A stretch of DNA of 64,000 bases from assembly GCA_036825195.1 (NCBI GenBank), contig DAISYQ010000006.1, forward strand, positions 1 to 64,000, read 5' to 3'. Made by a program: the position numbers and the translations under genes. The notes beneath the pieces are model-generated. The model worked only from the letters and a program-made list of their open reading frames with translations, was not told the origin of the DNA and ran no database searches. Source of the DNA: UBA2210 sp036825195. Lineage in GTDB: Bacteria; Desulfobacterota; Syntrophia; Syntrophales; UBA2210. This document shows, piece by piece, positions 33,214 through 40,267 of this stretch (positions are counted from its first letter, which is position 1; each line of letters starts with the position of its first letter).

Positions 33214-33912
33214 ATGAAAAAAAGCAATAAAAAAGTAGTACGCCAGCTTTTGACCCATTTTAATCTCAGTAATGGAAATAAATTAATAAGGTTGAGGATA
33301 AAAAGGGAAGTCGTAAAAATTTTCTTTTTTTCTGGGCTTTGCCTTGTTCTTTCTTGTTATCCAATTTTCTCGAATGCGCAAGATATCGAAAAAGAAATGG
33401 ATGATAAATATATGCACCTCGCAAAGATGCTGATGGATAAGGAAGCTGTTAAATCATCACTTCAACTTTTCAATGCAACATTTGATCCTCAAGATAGCAA
33501 GCTAATCGGACTCAAAGAGATTCACAAATTTTTGGATGAAGAAAAGGTGGTTGTCAATATGCTTCCAGATCAAATTCAAAAGGCTCTTAGGAATGATAAG
33601 TTGATTGTGCTTCTAGTTTCCCTTCAACGAATTCCTGGATCACCGAAGATGTGGGAAGGCTCAGAGAGAAAACTCTTTTTTTACCACGGGAATTCCGGCT
33701 TATACGAAAAGGTGTCTTATGACTTTTGGGTCGGTGGTCTTCAACGCTCCGGTGCTGATGGCTGTAATGGTGAATATTGGGTGTATTGTTCTGGTTGTTG
33801 GGGGATGACAGATCGTGGCACATATTCAGTATGTTGTTGTACCAATAGCTGTATTGCGGAAAGAGAGTGCCCCCATTGTGGTGGATCTGGGGGAACAAGG
33901 GAGCTTTACTGA
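33214..33912 (+). CDS. Cysteine-rich exported protein of unknown function
   Basis: 232 aa. AAAGGAGG precedes the ATG. A basic N-terminus of about 30 residues leads to a hydrophobic segment (about 35-50) ending in SNAQDIEKE, a late signal peptide or membrane anchor. The middle is helical and charged. The last 55 residues carry eleven cysteines, including YCSGC, VCCCTNSC and CPHCGGSGG, the last resembling a DnaJ-type zinc knuckle. Codons are AT-rich compared with the flanking core genes, hinting at acquired DNA. No family recognised. Confidence 0.72.
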   Translation: MKKSNKKVVRQLLTHFNLSNGNKLIRLRIKREVVKIFFFSGLCLVLSCYPIFSNAQDIEKEMDDKYMHLAKMLMDKEAVKSSLQLFNATFDPQDSKLIGLKEIHKFLDEEKVVVNMLPDQIQKALRNDKLIVLLVSLQRIPGSPKMWEGSERKLFFYHGNSGLYEKVSYDFWVGGLQRSGADGCNGEYWVYCSGCWGMTDRGTYSVCCCTNSCIAERECPHCGGSGGTRELY

Positions 33913-34074
33913 ACGTTTTCAGCAAACATAGAAATCAGGAACTGTTGTGCCCTTTTTTATTAATGGGGGAATAATCATCTTTTCATTACTGATGACTGAA
34001 ACGGCGATTGTGTTTATAAGGAAAAGAAACAATATGTCCGTATAACGAATAAGTGACAGACAGTTTTAAAATCA

Positions 34075-34110
34075 GGAAAGGTCAGAATCAATCATGATTC
34101 TGACCTTTCC
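34075..34110. terminator. Bidirectional terminator hairpin
   Basis: A perfect 15-bp inverted repeat (34075-34089 with 34096-34110; arm GGAAAGGTCAGAATC) around a 6-base loop. It is followed by GTTT on the plus side and by TGATTTTAAAA on the minus side. It lies between the convergent genes ending at 33912 and 34165. Confidence 0.75.
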
Positions 34111-34164
34111 GTTTAACCAGATATCTATCAAAATCAATGCATCAACTTACGCTGCTGTCACACA

Positions 34165-34758
34165 CTACTTTTTATCTTTTTTCTCTTTAGAATTCCCCTT
34201 CACTTTCGTATCTTCTTCAAGGGGGATATATTCTTCCTCTTCTTCACTCGCATCGAAGGTAATCAGATCGTATTCGAAGAGGTAGGCGGTGGGATTCCAT
34301 GCGACCATCTCGCACAATTCTTCACTGCAGTTAACGTCATCGGACAGTACAAGCCAGATCTTGGCGCCGTCGTTTTCGTCTGTCTCAATCGGCAGGTCAC
34401 CCGTATCGACGGACTCCTTGATGTGGATGTCTCCGTATTCGTTCACCGTCCCGGAACCCAGGCAGATTAAACCGGTCCCCGGCCAGGGATCGGGGTAGTA
34501 GATGAGTGTATACTCTTGCCCGATCGGCAAATCATGCCCGTTGAACACGAAATCAAAGGTCGATCCGGACAGATCGTACTTCGTCTTTCCCCACGCACCG
34601 CCTTCGACAATCTCCCAATCAGCGTCCTTTTCATAGAGATACAGATGTCCAATATTGGATTTTCCTGCCTGACTGCTGGGACCTTTCGCGATTGCGGGAA
34701 CAACCAGTAATCCCAGTACAAAGGTTATAACGATTACTATTGTAAGTTTCTTATGCAT
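34165..34758 (-). CDS. Secreted protein with acidic-basic tail, unknown function
   Basis: 197 aa with a clear signal peptide (MHKKLTIVIVITFVLGLLVV ... AIAKG, cleavage near 25). The mature domain (about 26-165) is beta-rich and contains HLYLYEKDADWEIVEGG, FNGHDLPIGQEYTLIYYPDPWPG and a pair of cysteines (NCSEELC). The C-terminus is a run of Glu then Lys residues (SEEEEEYIP ... KEKKDKK). AGAAGGAGGAAGGC precedes the ATG. I recognise no family; similar small secreted proteins accompany PEP-CTERM or archaeal-type surface proteins. Confidence 0.78.
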   Translation of the reverse strand: MHKKLTIVIVITFVLGLLVVPAIAKGPSSQAGKSNIGHLYLYEKDADWEIVEGGAWGKTKYDLSGSTFDFVFNGHDLPIGQEYTLIYYPDPWPGTGLICLGSGTVNEYGDIHIKESVDTGDLPIETDENDGAKIWLVLSDDVNCSEELCEMVAWNPTAYLFEYDLITFDASEEEEEYIPLEEDTKVKGNSKEKKDKK

Positions 34759-35193
34759 GCCTTCCTCCTTCTATCTGTATGGTATTTAAAGGGTTTAGTT
34801 TTTTATAAATAATTATTTATAACCGATAAAAGATGCTTCTTTCGGATCAATCTTATTGTATGGAATATCACCTCCTTTTAATCTGTACGGTAAAAGGGCA
34901 GTCCAAGCTGTTTTCATCGAGAGCGAAAGCGACAATGCCGGAAGCTGACGAGATATCTTCTTAATTTCATGAAAGAAGAAGTCGTAAGCGTGCGCTGTCA
35001 CTTGAACAAAATACATGTTTAAAAACCTTGCAATACTGTCACAGAAATGAACCATAGGTTCAATGGTGTGCTTCATGGTGTAATGGTGAAATTCTTCACT
35101 TCGCCATAGAGGTATCCATTATTTGTTAAAGGCATCGTGAATTTCTCCTCGACTTTGTTCTTTTCAGTATTCTCTTCAAATTTTATAAAGTGC

Positions 35194-35347
35194 TTGACGA
35201 ATATCTTCATGAAGAGTATCCTTTTTCTGCTTCATGGAGATTTTTCTACGGTGACATTATTACTCTGATATCATTTGTATGGAGTGATTATGGACTGACC
35301 CTTAAAAACCCCTGTTTTTCGCCGAGAGAAACAGGGGTTTGTGTTTT
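35194..35347 (+). ncRNA. Short transcription unit with two-codon ORF, copy B
   Basis: TTGACG (35194-35199), 17 bases, then TATCCT (35217-35222) make a good promoter. After a leader of about 60 bases come GGAG (35281-35284), ATG GAC TGA (35290-35298) and a strong intrinsic terminator: a 12-bp perfect stem (AAACCCCTGTTT 35306-35317 with 35329-35340) followed by GTGTTTTT. Distance from -35 to ATG is 96 bases, against 94 in copy A. Predicted RNA about 118 nt. Function unknown. Confidence 0.6.
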
Positions 35348-35511
35348 TAAGTTTCGGTTGAACCGAATTTAGAAATAAAGAATGACATCCGCTTCCAGTT
35401 CTTGTAATCGCAATACATGTAGTGTTTGAAATTTTCATCGACAATAGAATCCACGGTGCACAAACGAATAGACAGGGTATGGAATTACAGTTTCTTTATA
35501 TTCATATGATT

Positions 35512-35533
35512 TGACAATGATTATTATGATTAT
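35512..35533 (+). promoter_or_regulatory. Possible Fur-type site before the cytochrome gene
   Basis: The block GACAATGATTATTATGATT, just ahead of the Shine-Dalgarno sequence AGGAGG, matches the classical 19-bp Fur box at about 14 of 19 positions by eye. TTGACA overlaps it. AT-rich sequence gives such matches by chance, so this is only a candidate. Confidence 0.28.
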
Positions 35534-35544
35534 AGGAGGAAGCC

Positions 35545-36060
35545 ATGAAAAAGCTCTTGATTTTTCTCAGTGTTGTTCTATTCGTAGCAACGGCGGCATA
35601 CATATATGCACAAGGCATGATGATGGGTGGGAGAGGGTTCCCTATGCGTCACCATATCATGCATGCCAAAAACCTTAAAATATTGAAGCCTCATCAGGTT
35701 TCACAGGCAATGGTCCATTTCAGCGAGTCATTGCATGTGACGTGCAATTTCTGTCACAAGGCGGATGCGGATGCCAATTCCAACAGCATCAGAAATGATC
35801 AATGGATACAAGGGGATTTTGCCCTGGAAGATTCATCGGCAATAACCGATGAAACGTTAAAAAAGGCCCTCGGGTATAAGAGTCGTGCCCGTGAGATGCT
35901 GAAGATGGTACAGTATGACAACCGTGAATTTCTCAACTGGTCTCACAGCAGCGGCAGAACGGCCGATCAGGTGAACTGCTGGATATGCCACCGGGGAAAA
36001 CATGACAAAATGGTATCCGATTATAAGAATGAGAACAAAGACTTCGTAGATCTTTATTAG
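35545..36060 (+). CDS. Dihaem c-type cytochrome (reaction-centre cytochrome c-like fold)
   Basis: 171-aa periplasmic cytochrome. A signal peptide (about 1-22, ending YIYAQG) is followed by a Met/His-rich stretch. Two haem sites are present: CNFCHKAD (about 71-78) and CWICHRG near 151. The spacing and the helix KSRAREMLKMVQYDNREF before the second haem match the CytoC_RC-like family, which also occurs in non-phototrophs. AGGAGG precedes the ATG. Likely a periplasmic electron carrier; the partner is unknown. The next gene encodes a small membrane protein. Confidence 0.85.
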   Translation: MKKLLIFLSVVLFVATAAYIYAQGMMMGGRGFPMRHHIMHAKNLKILKPHQVSQAMVHFSESLHVTCNFCHKADADANSNSIRNDQWIQGDFALEDSSAITDETLKKALGYKSRAREMLKMVQYDNREFLNWSHSSGRTADQVNCWICHRGKHDKMVSDYKNENKDFVDLY

Positions 36061-36134
36061 GTTTTAGTCCTTGAATCTTCGAGGCCGGTAAGAAAAAGCT
36101 GTGTCAGAAAAATAATTACACGGAGGGGATCGCA

Positions 36135-36350
36135 ATGAAACAAAACATGGGCAGGATGGATAGACTCATCAGGACGATGCTGGCTCTTGTCATAATAATA
36201 CTCTATTTTACCAACAATCTGACCGGCCTTGCTGCAATCATACTGGGCATTATAGCTCTTGTTCTCTTGCTTACAAGCACATTTGGCTATTGCCCTATGT
36301 ATACTGTCCTGGGAATAAGAACGAATAAGAACGAACGGAAAGACGGTTGA
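36135..36350 (+). CDS. DUF2892-type small membrane protein
   Basis: 71 aa. KQNMGRMDRLIRTMLALVIIILYF is the family start (N-x-G-x2-DR-x-IR). Two membrane spans (about 14-30 and 32-52) follow, then YCPMYTVLGIRT with the conserved Cys-Pro. DUF2892 units are found alone or fused to rhodanese (YgaP-like), suggesting a sulfur or thiol link, but no function is settled. A weak GGAGGGGATCGCA precedes the ATG. Confidence 0.85.
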   Translation: MKQNMGRMDRLIRTMLALVIIILYFTNNLTGLAAIILGIIALVLLLTSTFGYCPMYTVLGIRTNKNERKDG

Positions 36351-36450
36351 CCAGACGTTACAGACAGTCATATCGTCCTGTGTTTCGTCCTGGCATCGTT
36401 CCTCATTAAGAAGGAAGCAACACCCCGTGAGATGTTTCTATATTGCTGAT

Positions 36451-36993
36451 TTACTTAAGAAACTTTCTCGTGCTTCCCAGGCCTATCAGGCCGAGTCCCA
36501 AAAGTACAACAGTCAGTGGTTCCGGTACCGAGGTTCGCTGAAACTCGTCGACGTGGCTGATCTTTCCTATTGTGGTAGAGGAAAAACCGAGTTCGGCAAG
36601 ACTGATGACTCCCCAGTCAGGCGACTCATTATTTTCAAACAGGAAGTGGTCGTCTCCGGTGGAGGAGCCCTTTCCTGTCTTAACAAGAAAGTATGTAGAA
36701 TTATACCTCAGATCTATTGCGTAAACGCCTTTTACATTGGTTTCGAACCAGCCCATATCCGTATATTTAGCATCCAATACAAGGTCGGCAAAACCCGTCA
36801 TGGTCTCCACCCAGAAGAGTTCCGCTTCGTCGCCGCTGTTTCTGAGCTTGTCTGAAGTTATGATAGTATCCAGGCCCCCAACGTCAATAGTGTTTGATCC
36901 GATCGTGACGGAGTACGGCCAGGCCGGTGCTGTCATTACCAGCAAAGCACACATAACCATTACTGTTTGAAAAAATCTTTTCATGCTACTCAT
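36451..36993 (-). CDS. PEP-CTERM sorting-domain protein
   Basis: 180-aa exported protein. A signal peptide (about 1-27, ending PAWPYS) precedes a beta-rich domain. The C-terminus VPEPLTVVLLGLGLIGLGSTRK is a textbook PEP-CTERM signal: PEP motif, hydrophobic helix and basic tail, cleaved by an exosortase (EpsH/XrtA type) not encoded in this window. Such proteins accompany exopolysaccharide production. The start may be the second Met (MKRFF, 36984). It is monocistronic and faces the DUF2892 gene. Confidence 0.9.
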   Translation of the reverse strand: MSSMKRFFQTVMVMCALLVMTAPAWPYSVTIGSNTIDVGGLDTIITSDKLRNSGDEAELFWVETMTGFADLVLDAKYTDMGWFETNVKGVYAIDLRYNSTYFLVKTGKGSSTGDDHFLFENNESPDWGVISLAELGFSSTTIGKISHVDEFQRTSVPEPLTVVLLGLGLIGLGSTRKFLK

Positions 36994-37252
36994 CCTGTCT
37001 TCGAATTTGTTCTAGGAATTACAGAGACATACGTGTCAATGATAACCCAAAATGTACCGATTAAGATACTTTTTAAAATCGATTGTAGTAAAACACGGCA
37101 CCCGACAATTGTCCATACGCCTAAAGTATGATTTTAATGATTGAAGTAGTGAACATTTGGTAGATATTAGTGTTCCCGTGTACTCGTGTCTCGTTAGTGA
37201 CCAGGGGACGTGATGAACTCCTGACGATGACGGACAATAGGCATGGTGTTTT

Positions 37253-38275
37253 CTATGAATCGAGAAACCCTATTTCTTTTGCATACTCGAACTGCCGCTG
37301 CCAGGGAACGTGTGGATGTGTTGCGGTGATGAGATTTTCTCCCATCTCTTTCAGCGATTCGCGATCGATCATCACCGGATGATCTTCTCCGATAAAGCCT
37401 ATATCGGGCAGCAGGGCATCTTCCTTCCCAGGCATGCAATCACAATTGGGTGTTATATTGATAAGGGCGTTGATACAGATGGTGTTTTTTCTGATGCGCT
37501 TCCACACTGCCGCGGCGGTTTCCACAAGTTTTTCTTGGAACACTTCGGCATCGCCTGAAAAGTGGATCTTGAGCGCCATCACGGGGCACATGGCAATGCA
37601 CTGAGCGCAGCCGATGCACTTCTCCAGATCGTACGAGGGAAATTCGTCGTTGATCATCTGCGCGGCACCGGTGGGGCATATATCGACACAGACACCGCAG
37701 CGGGTACACCTCTTTTCCCGAAGAGACGGATAGGCATCGGCGTGCATACGCTGTTTTTGAGCCCGTGAGGCGAATCCCATGGAAATGTTCTTGATCGCGC
37801 CACCGAAACCGGCACCCAGATGCCCCTTGAAATGCGAGAAAATTATGAAGCCCTGCGTTTTTTCTATGACCGATGCCACCTGTACGGTAGAGAAGTGTTT
37901 GAGTCCACCGGGGATGTCAACAACGTCCATTCCTTCAAGTCCATCGGCGATCACCACCTCACATCCGAGAAACTCCTCGGTGAACCCGTGTTCTACCGCA
38001 GTCGCGAGGGAGTCCTCTCCTCTCCGGCGCCCCCCGGAATAGAGGACTGTCGTGTCAAATATAAAAGGTTTTACCCCTTCCTTTTTAAGCCATCTCACAA
38101 TCTCCCGGGCATATTCGGGCGGCAGGTAGCTGTGGTTCCCCCGCTCTCCCCAATGGAGTTTAATTCCGACAGAATCGCCATTGTGGAAGGGATGATTCAT
38201 CTTTGTCAGGAGATCTTTCAGGGCAGCTAGGGCGTCATGCCGGTAATCCCGTATTCTTGAATATTGAAGATTCAT
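37253..38275 (-). CDS. DUF362 protein with 2[4Fe-4S] ferredoxin domain
   Basis: 340-aa protein. The N-terminal two thirds are DUF362 (SVGIKLHWGERGNHSYLPPEYAREIV; ADGLEGMDVVDIPGG; SHFKGHLGAGFGGAIKNISMGFASRAQK). A two-cluster ferredoxin insert follows (CTRCGVCVDICPTGAAQ; CIGCAQCIAMCPVMAL). The family occurs widely in anaerobes and its activity is not established; Fe-S binding is expected from eight cysteines. It is monocistronic as far as visible, about 60 bases from the next gene. Confidence 0.9.
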   Translation of the reverse strand: MNLQYSRIRDYRHDALAALKDLLTKMNHPFHNGDSVGIKLHWGERGNHSYLPPEYAREIVRWLKKEGVKPFIFDTTVLYSGGRRRGEDSLATAVEHGFTEEFLGCEVVIADGLEGMDVVDIPGGLKHFSTVQVASVIEKTQGFIIFSHFKGHLGAGFGGAIKNISMGFASRAQKQRMHADAYPSLREKRCTRCGVCVDICPTGAAQMINDEFPSYDLEKCIGCAQCIAMCPVMALKIHFSGDAEVFQEKLVETAAAVWKRIRKNTICINALINITPNCDCMPGKEDALLPDIGFIGEDHPVMIDRESLKEMGENLITATHPHVPWQRQFEYAKEIGFLDS

Positions 38276-38337
38276 AATCTAATAAGCCTTTTTAAATGTA
38301 AGAAATACATGTCGTCCATAAAGTCATTACAGGGGCG

Positions 38338-38634
38338 TTACTTTTTTACCGTACCAATTTCCTCATACATCAGGATCTCCGGAGCACAATCGAGGCAGGG
38401 GCCGAGGTCCGTTAACATTTTTTTGAAATGATTGGTTGAACTGTGTGTTTTGAGTGCATCTTTGTCCGTGTATTTTTCATAAAAAACAAATTCTGTGGGA
38501 TCACTCAGTGAACGATTGAATGTGTAAACCAGCGTGCCTGCTTCCTGTTCCACATGGGGAATCGCCTCTAAGACAGCCTTCTGAAGGTCTTCTTCCTTAC
38601 CTTTCTGCGCTTTCATCTTCGCAATAACAATCAT
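38338..38634 (-). CDS. Antibiotic biosynthesis monooxygenase (ABM) superfamily protein
   Basis: 98-aa ferredoxin-like-fold dimer protein. MIVIAKMKAQKGKEEDLQKAV and EFVFYEKYTDKDALKTHSSTNHFKKML are typical of YgiN/ABM-type proteins, including the conserved His of the HxxxxHF segment. AGAGGAG precedes the start. Roles in the family range from quinol monooxygenase to haem degradation; none can be chosen here. Confidence 0.88.
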   Translation of the reverse strand: MIVIAKMKAQKGKEEDLQKAVLEAIPHVEQEAGTLVYTFNRSLSDPTEFVFYEKYTDKDALKTHSSTNHFKKMLTDLGPCLDCAPEILMYEEIGTVKK

Positions 38635-38874
38635 CCGATTTCTCCTCTGGTGTGCATGATTTTCGCTTCATCTTTTTTTAACAGTAATAAAAAAAAAGTA
38701 AATAGAAAAATCGAGGGGGATCATGAACCTTACTCAATGCAACCAAGTATACAATCTTTTCCCCGGAACAATCTCAGGCAAACATTCCCTATCTGTATCG
38801 CAGCGCGTTGCCTCCTAAGATGTGACAATACGGACGATGAAACGCCATATCTGATGAGGGATTTCCAAAGGATG

Positions 38875-39165
38875 TTATCTTCGTGCCAGATAATGCGCAC
38901 CTGACAAAAATGGATGCCGATACAGCATGCGCGGGCCAGCGTACTTCATTACCTCTCTAATCTTTTCTCTCATATCCGGTTTGTAGCAATGAACGGGACA
39001 CGTTGCGCACGTCGGTTTGTCTTCCTGAAAGGGGCATTTCTCGAGGCGTGTCACAGCATAGTCCAAAAGCTCCGTGCATTCGGGGCATGGCTTTTTCCCT
39101 TTGTCGCCGTGGTGCCCGTGACAATACATCCCAATCATTACCTCAATGGTTTTGCGTTCCCTCAT
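38875..39165 (-). CDS. YgbA_NO (nitrous oxide-stimulated promoter family) protein
   Basis: 96-aa cysteine-rich cytoplasmic protein. TIEVMIGMYCHGHHGDKGKKPCPECTELLDYA and CPFQEDKPTCATCPVHCYKPDMRE match the YgbA family, whose E. coli member is induced by nitrosative stress through NsrR and helps recovery from NO. Six or more Cys could bind a metal or cluster. Lying a few hundred bases from hcp, it fits a nitrosative-stress neighbourhood on the same strand. Confidence 0.9.
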   Translation of the reverse strand: MRERKTIEVMIGMYCHGHHGDKGKKPCPECTELLDYAVTRLEKCPFQEDKPTCATCPVHCYKPDMREKIREVMKYAGPRMLYRHPFLSGAHYLARR

Positions 39166-39334
39166 CGTTCCTGGGGATCATTATCGTTTGTGTATCGCAC
39201 GATAGTGAGGGCCTCTGGGCTTATAAAGCCGTCTCACCCATGAAATTTCCCGAGCAGGGGTGTATTCACTGTTTATCCGGATTTGACTTGTCTTCGATAC
39301 TCTTTTTATCTGCCACCTGGCAGGCTTGTTTCAT

Positions 39335-39424
39335 TCACGTGGATATACCCATACGAGGCAGGATAACCGCCTGGAGCAGATACCAGACGGCAATAACCGC
39401 GAGCATGATTAAAATTTGTTTCAT
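39335..39424 (-). CDS. Very small single-span membrane protein (candidate)
   Basis: A 29-aa ORF starting MKQILIMLAVIAVWYLLQAV and ending PRMGIST, essentially one membrane helix. GGAGG lies 10 bases upstream; a second ATG at 39433 sits too close to it. It lies between the YgbA-like gene and the 4Fe-4S protein gene, on the same strand. No family recognised. Tiny hydrophobic ORFs arise by chance, but the ribosome site and position speak for it. Confidence 0.42.
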   Translation of the reverse strand: MKQILIMLAVIAVWYLLQAVILPRMGIST

Positions 39425-39498
39425 ACCATTCATACCTCCACTACTATTTCTGTATTCGAGAAGAAGACGTGTGTCTTTCTCTCCTTCTCCCTGATTTC

Positions 39499-40248
39499 TT
39501 ATGAGTGTTTCAAGATTGTTCCTCTTGTGCTCAGCACAACCTCTTCCATGGGAATTTCCTTGCCTGCCGACTCCATTCCTTTTTTCACGATCATGGGAAG
39601 GCCGGAACAGCAGGGAACCTCCATCACAACGGTCGTTACGCTCTTGATGTTTGCGGTTCGAAAAATATCCGCAAACTTGCGTATGTAATCCTGGACGTCG
39701 TCGAACTTCGGACATCCCATCATGACGACCTTCCCCTTCAGAAGATCCCGGTGAAGGGTGGGGAAGGCGACGGCCGTACAGTCGGCAAGAACAAGAAGAT
39801 CGGCACCCTTGAGGAAAGGGGCGGTCGCCGGTATAAGCCGTATCTGAACAGGCCAGTGAGTAAGAGACGATTCGCTCCCGCTTTCCACGATATCGGCAGG
39901 TCTGTTTGCCTCCTGGCAGGATGTAAGTGGTTCAAAAGTCTGCAAGGTGGTTGAGGGACATCCGCAGGGCAATGCGCCCATCTCCGAACTCGTATCACTT
40001 TCCTTTTCAGTAAGGTATTTATCGACCTCCTCTTTGTCAAATTCTTCCGCTTCCCGCTCGATTATCCGAAGCGCTCCCGTGGGGCATTCTCCGATACAGG
40101 CTCCAAGGCCGTCGCAGTATTTGTCCGATACGATCCTTGCCTTGCCGTCAACGATCTGCAAGGCTCCCTCGGCACACCCCGGGACACAGTTCCCACACCC
40201 GTCACACAATTCTTCATCAATCTCAATTATCTTACGTACTGTTTTCAT
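39499..40248 (-). CDS. 4Fe-4S ferredoxin-type protein linked to Hcp
   Basis: 249 aa. An N-terminal two-cluster domain (CDGCGNCVPGCAEGAL; CDGLGACIGECPTGAL) is followed by a middle region with PCGCPSTT. The C-terminal domain has conserved cysteines (VLADCTAVAFP, VMMGCPKFDD, VPCCSGLPMIVKK). This protein commonly accompanies hydroxylamine reductase in anaerobes, presumably supplying its electrons. It starts 20 bases after the end of hcp on the same strand. Confidence 0.9.
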   Translation of the reverse strand: MKTVRKIIEIDEELCDGCGNCVPGCAEGALQIVDGKARIVSDKYCDGLGACIGECPTGALRIIEREAEEFDKEEVDKYLTEKESDTSSEMGALPCGCPSTTLQTFEPLTSCQEANRPADIVESGSESSLTHWPVQIRLIPATAPFLKGADLLVLADCTAVAFPTLHRDLLKGKVVMMGCPKFDDVQDYIRKFADIFRTANIKSVTTVVMEVPCCSGLPMIVKKGMESAGKEIPMEEVVLSTRGTILKHS

Positions 40249-40267
40249 ATAATCACCTTATGGAAGG

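Larger units (their letters stand above)
34759..35544. other. Intergenic stretch between secreted protein and cytochrome genes
   Basis: About 785 bases. On the minus strand 34868-34880 carries a strong but apparently unused ribosome site (AAAAGGAGGTGATA) with no proper ATG behind it. The plus strand carries the second two-codon-ORF unit (35194-35347), a small TTCGGTT/AACCGAA hairpin near 35351, and a Fur-like AT-rich block just before the cytochrome start. No normal gene is supported. Confidence 0.5.

Noticed and set aside
34813..35076. 87-aa minus-strand frame
   Set aside because: No Shine-Dalgarno sequence before its start and no protein-like pattern; its end overlaps the unused ribosome site near 34870.
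32340..35350. c-di-GMP (GEMM) riboswitch near the dihaem cytochrome gene
   Set aside because: Such switches often precede cytochromes in this phylum, but the conserved GEMM core sequences (GCAAACC and GGGACGCAAAGCC types) were not found in the leader or in either short unit.
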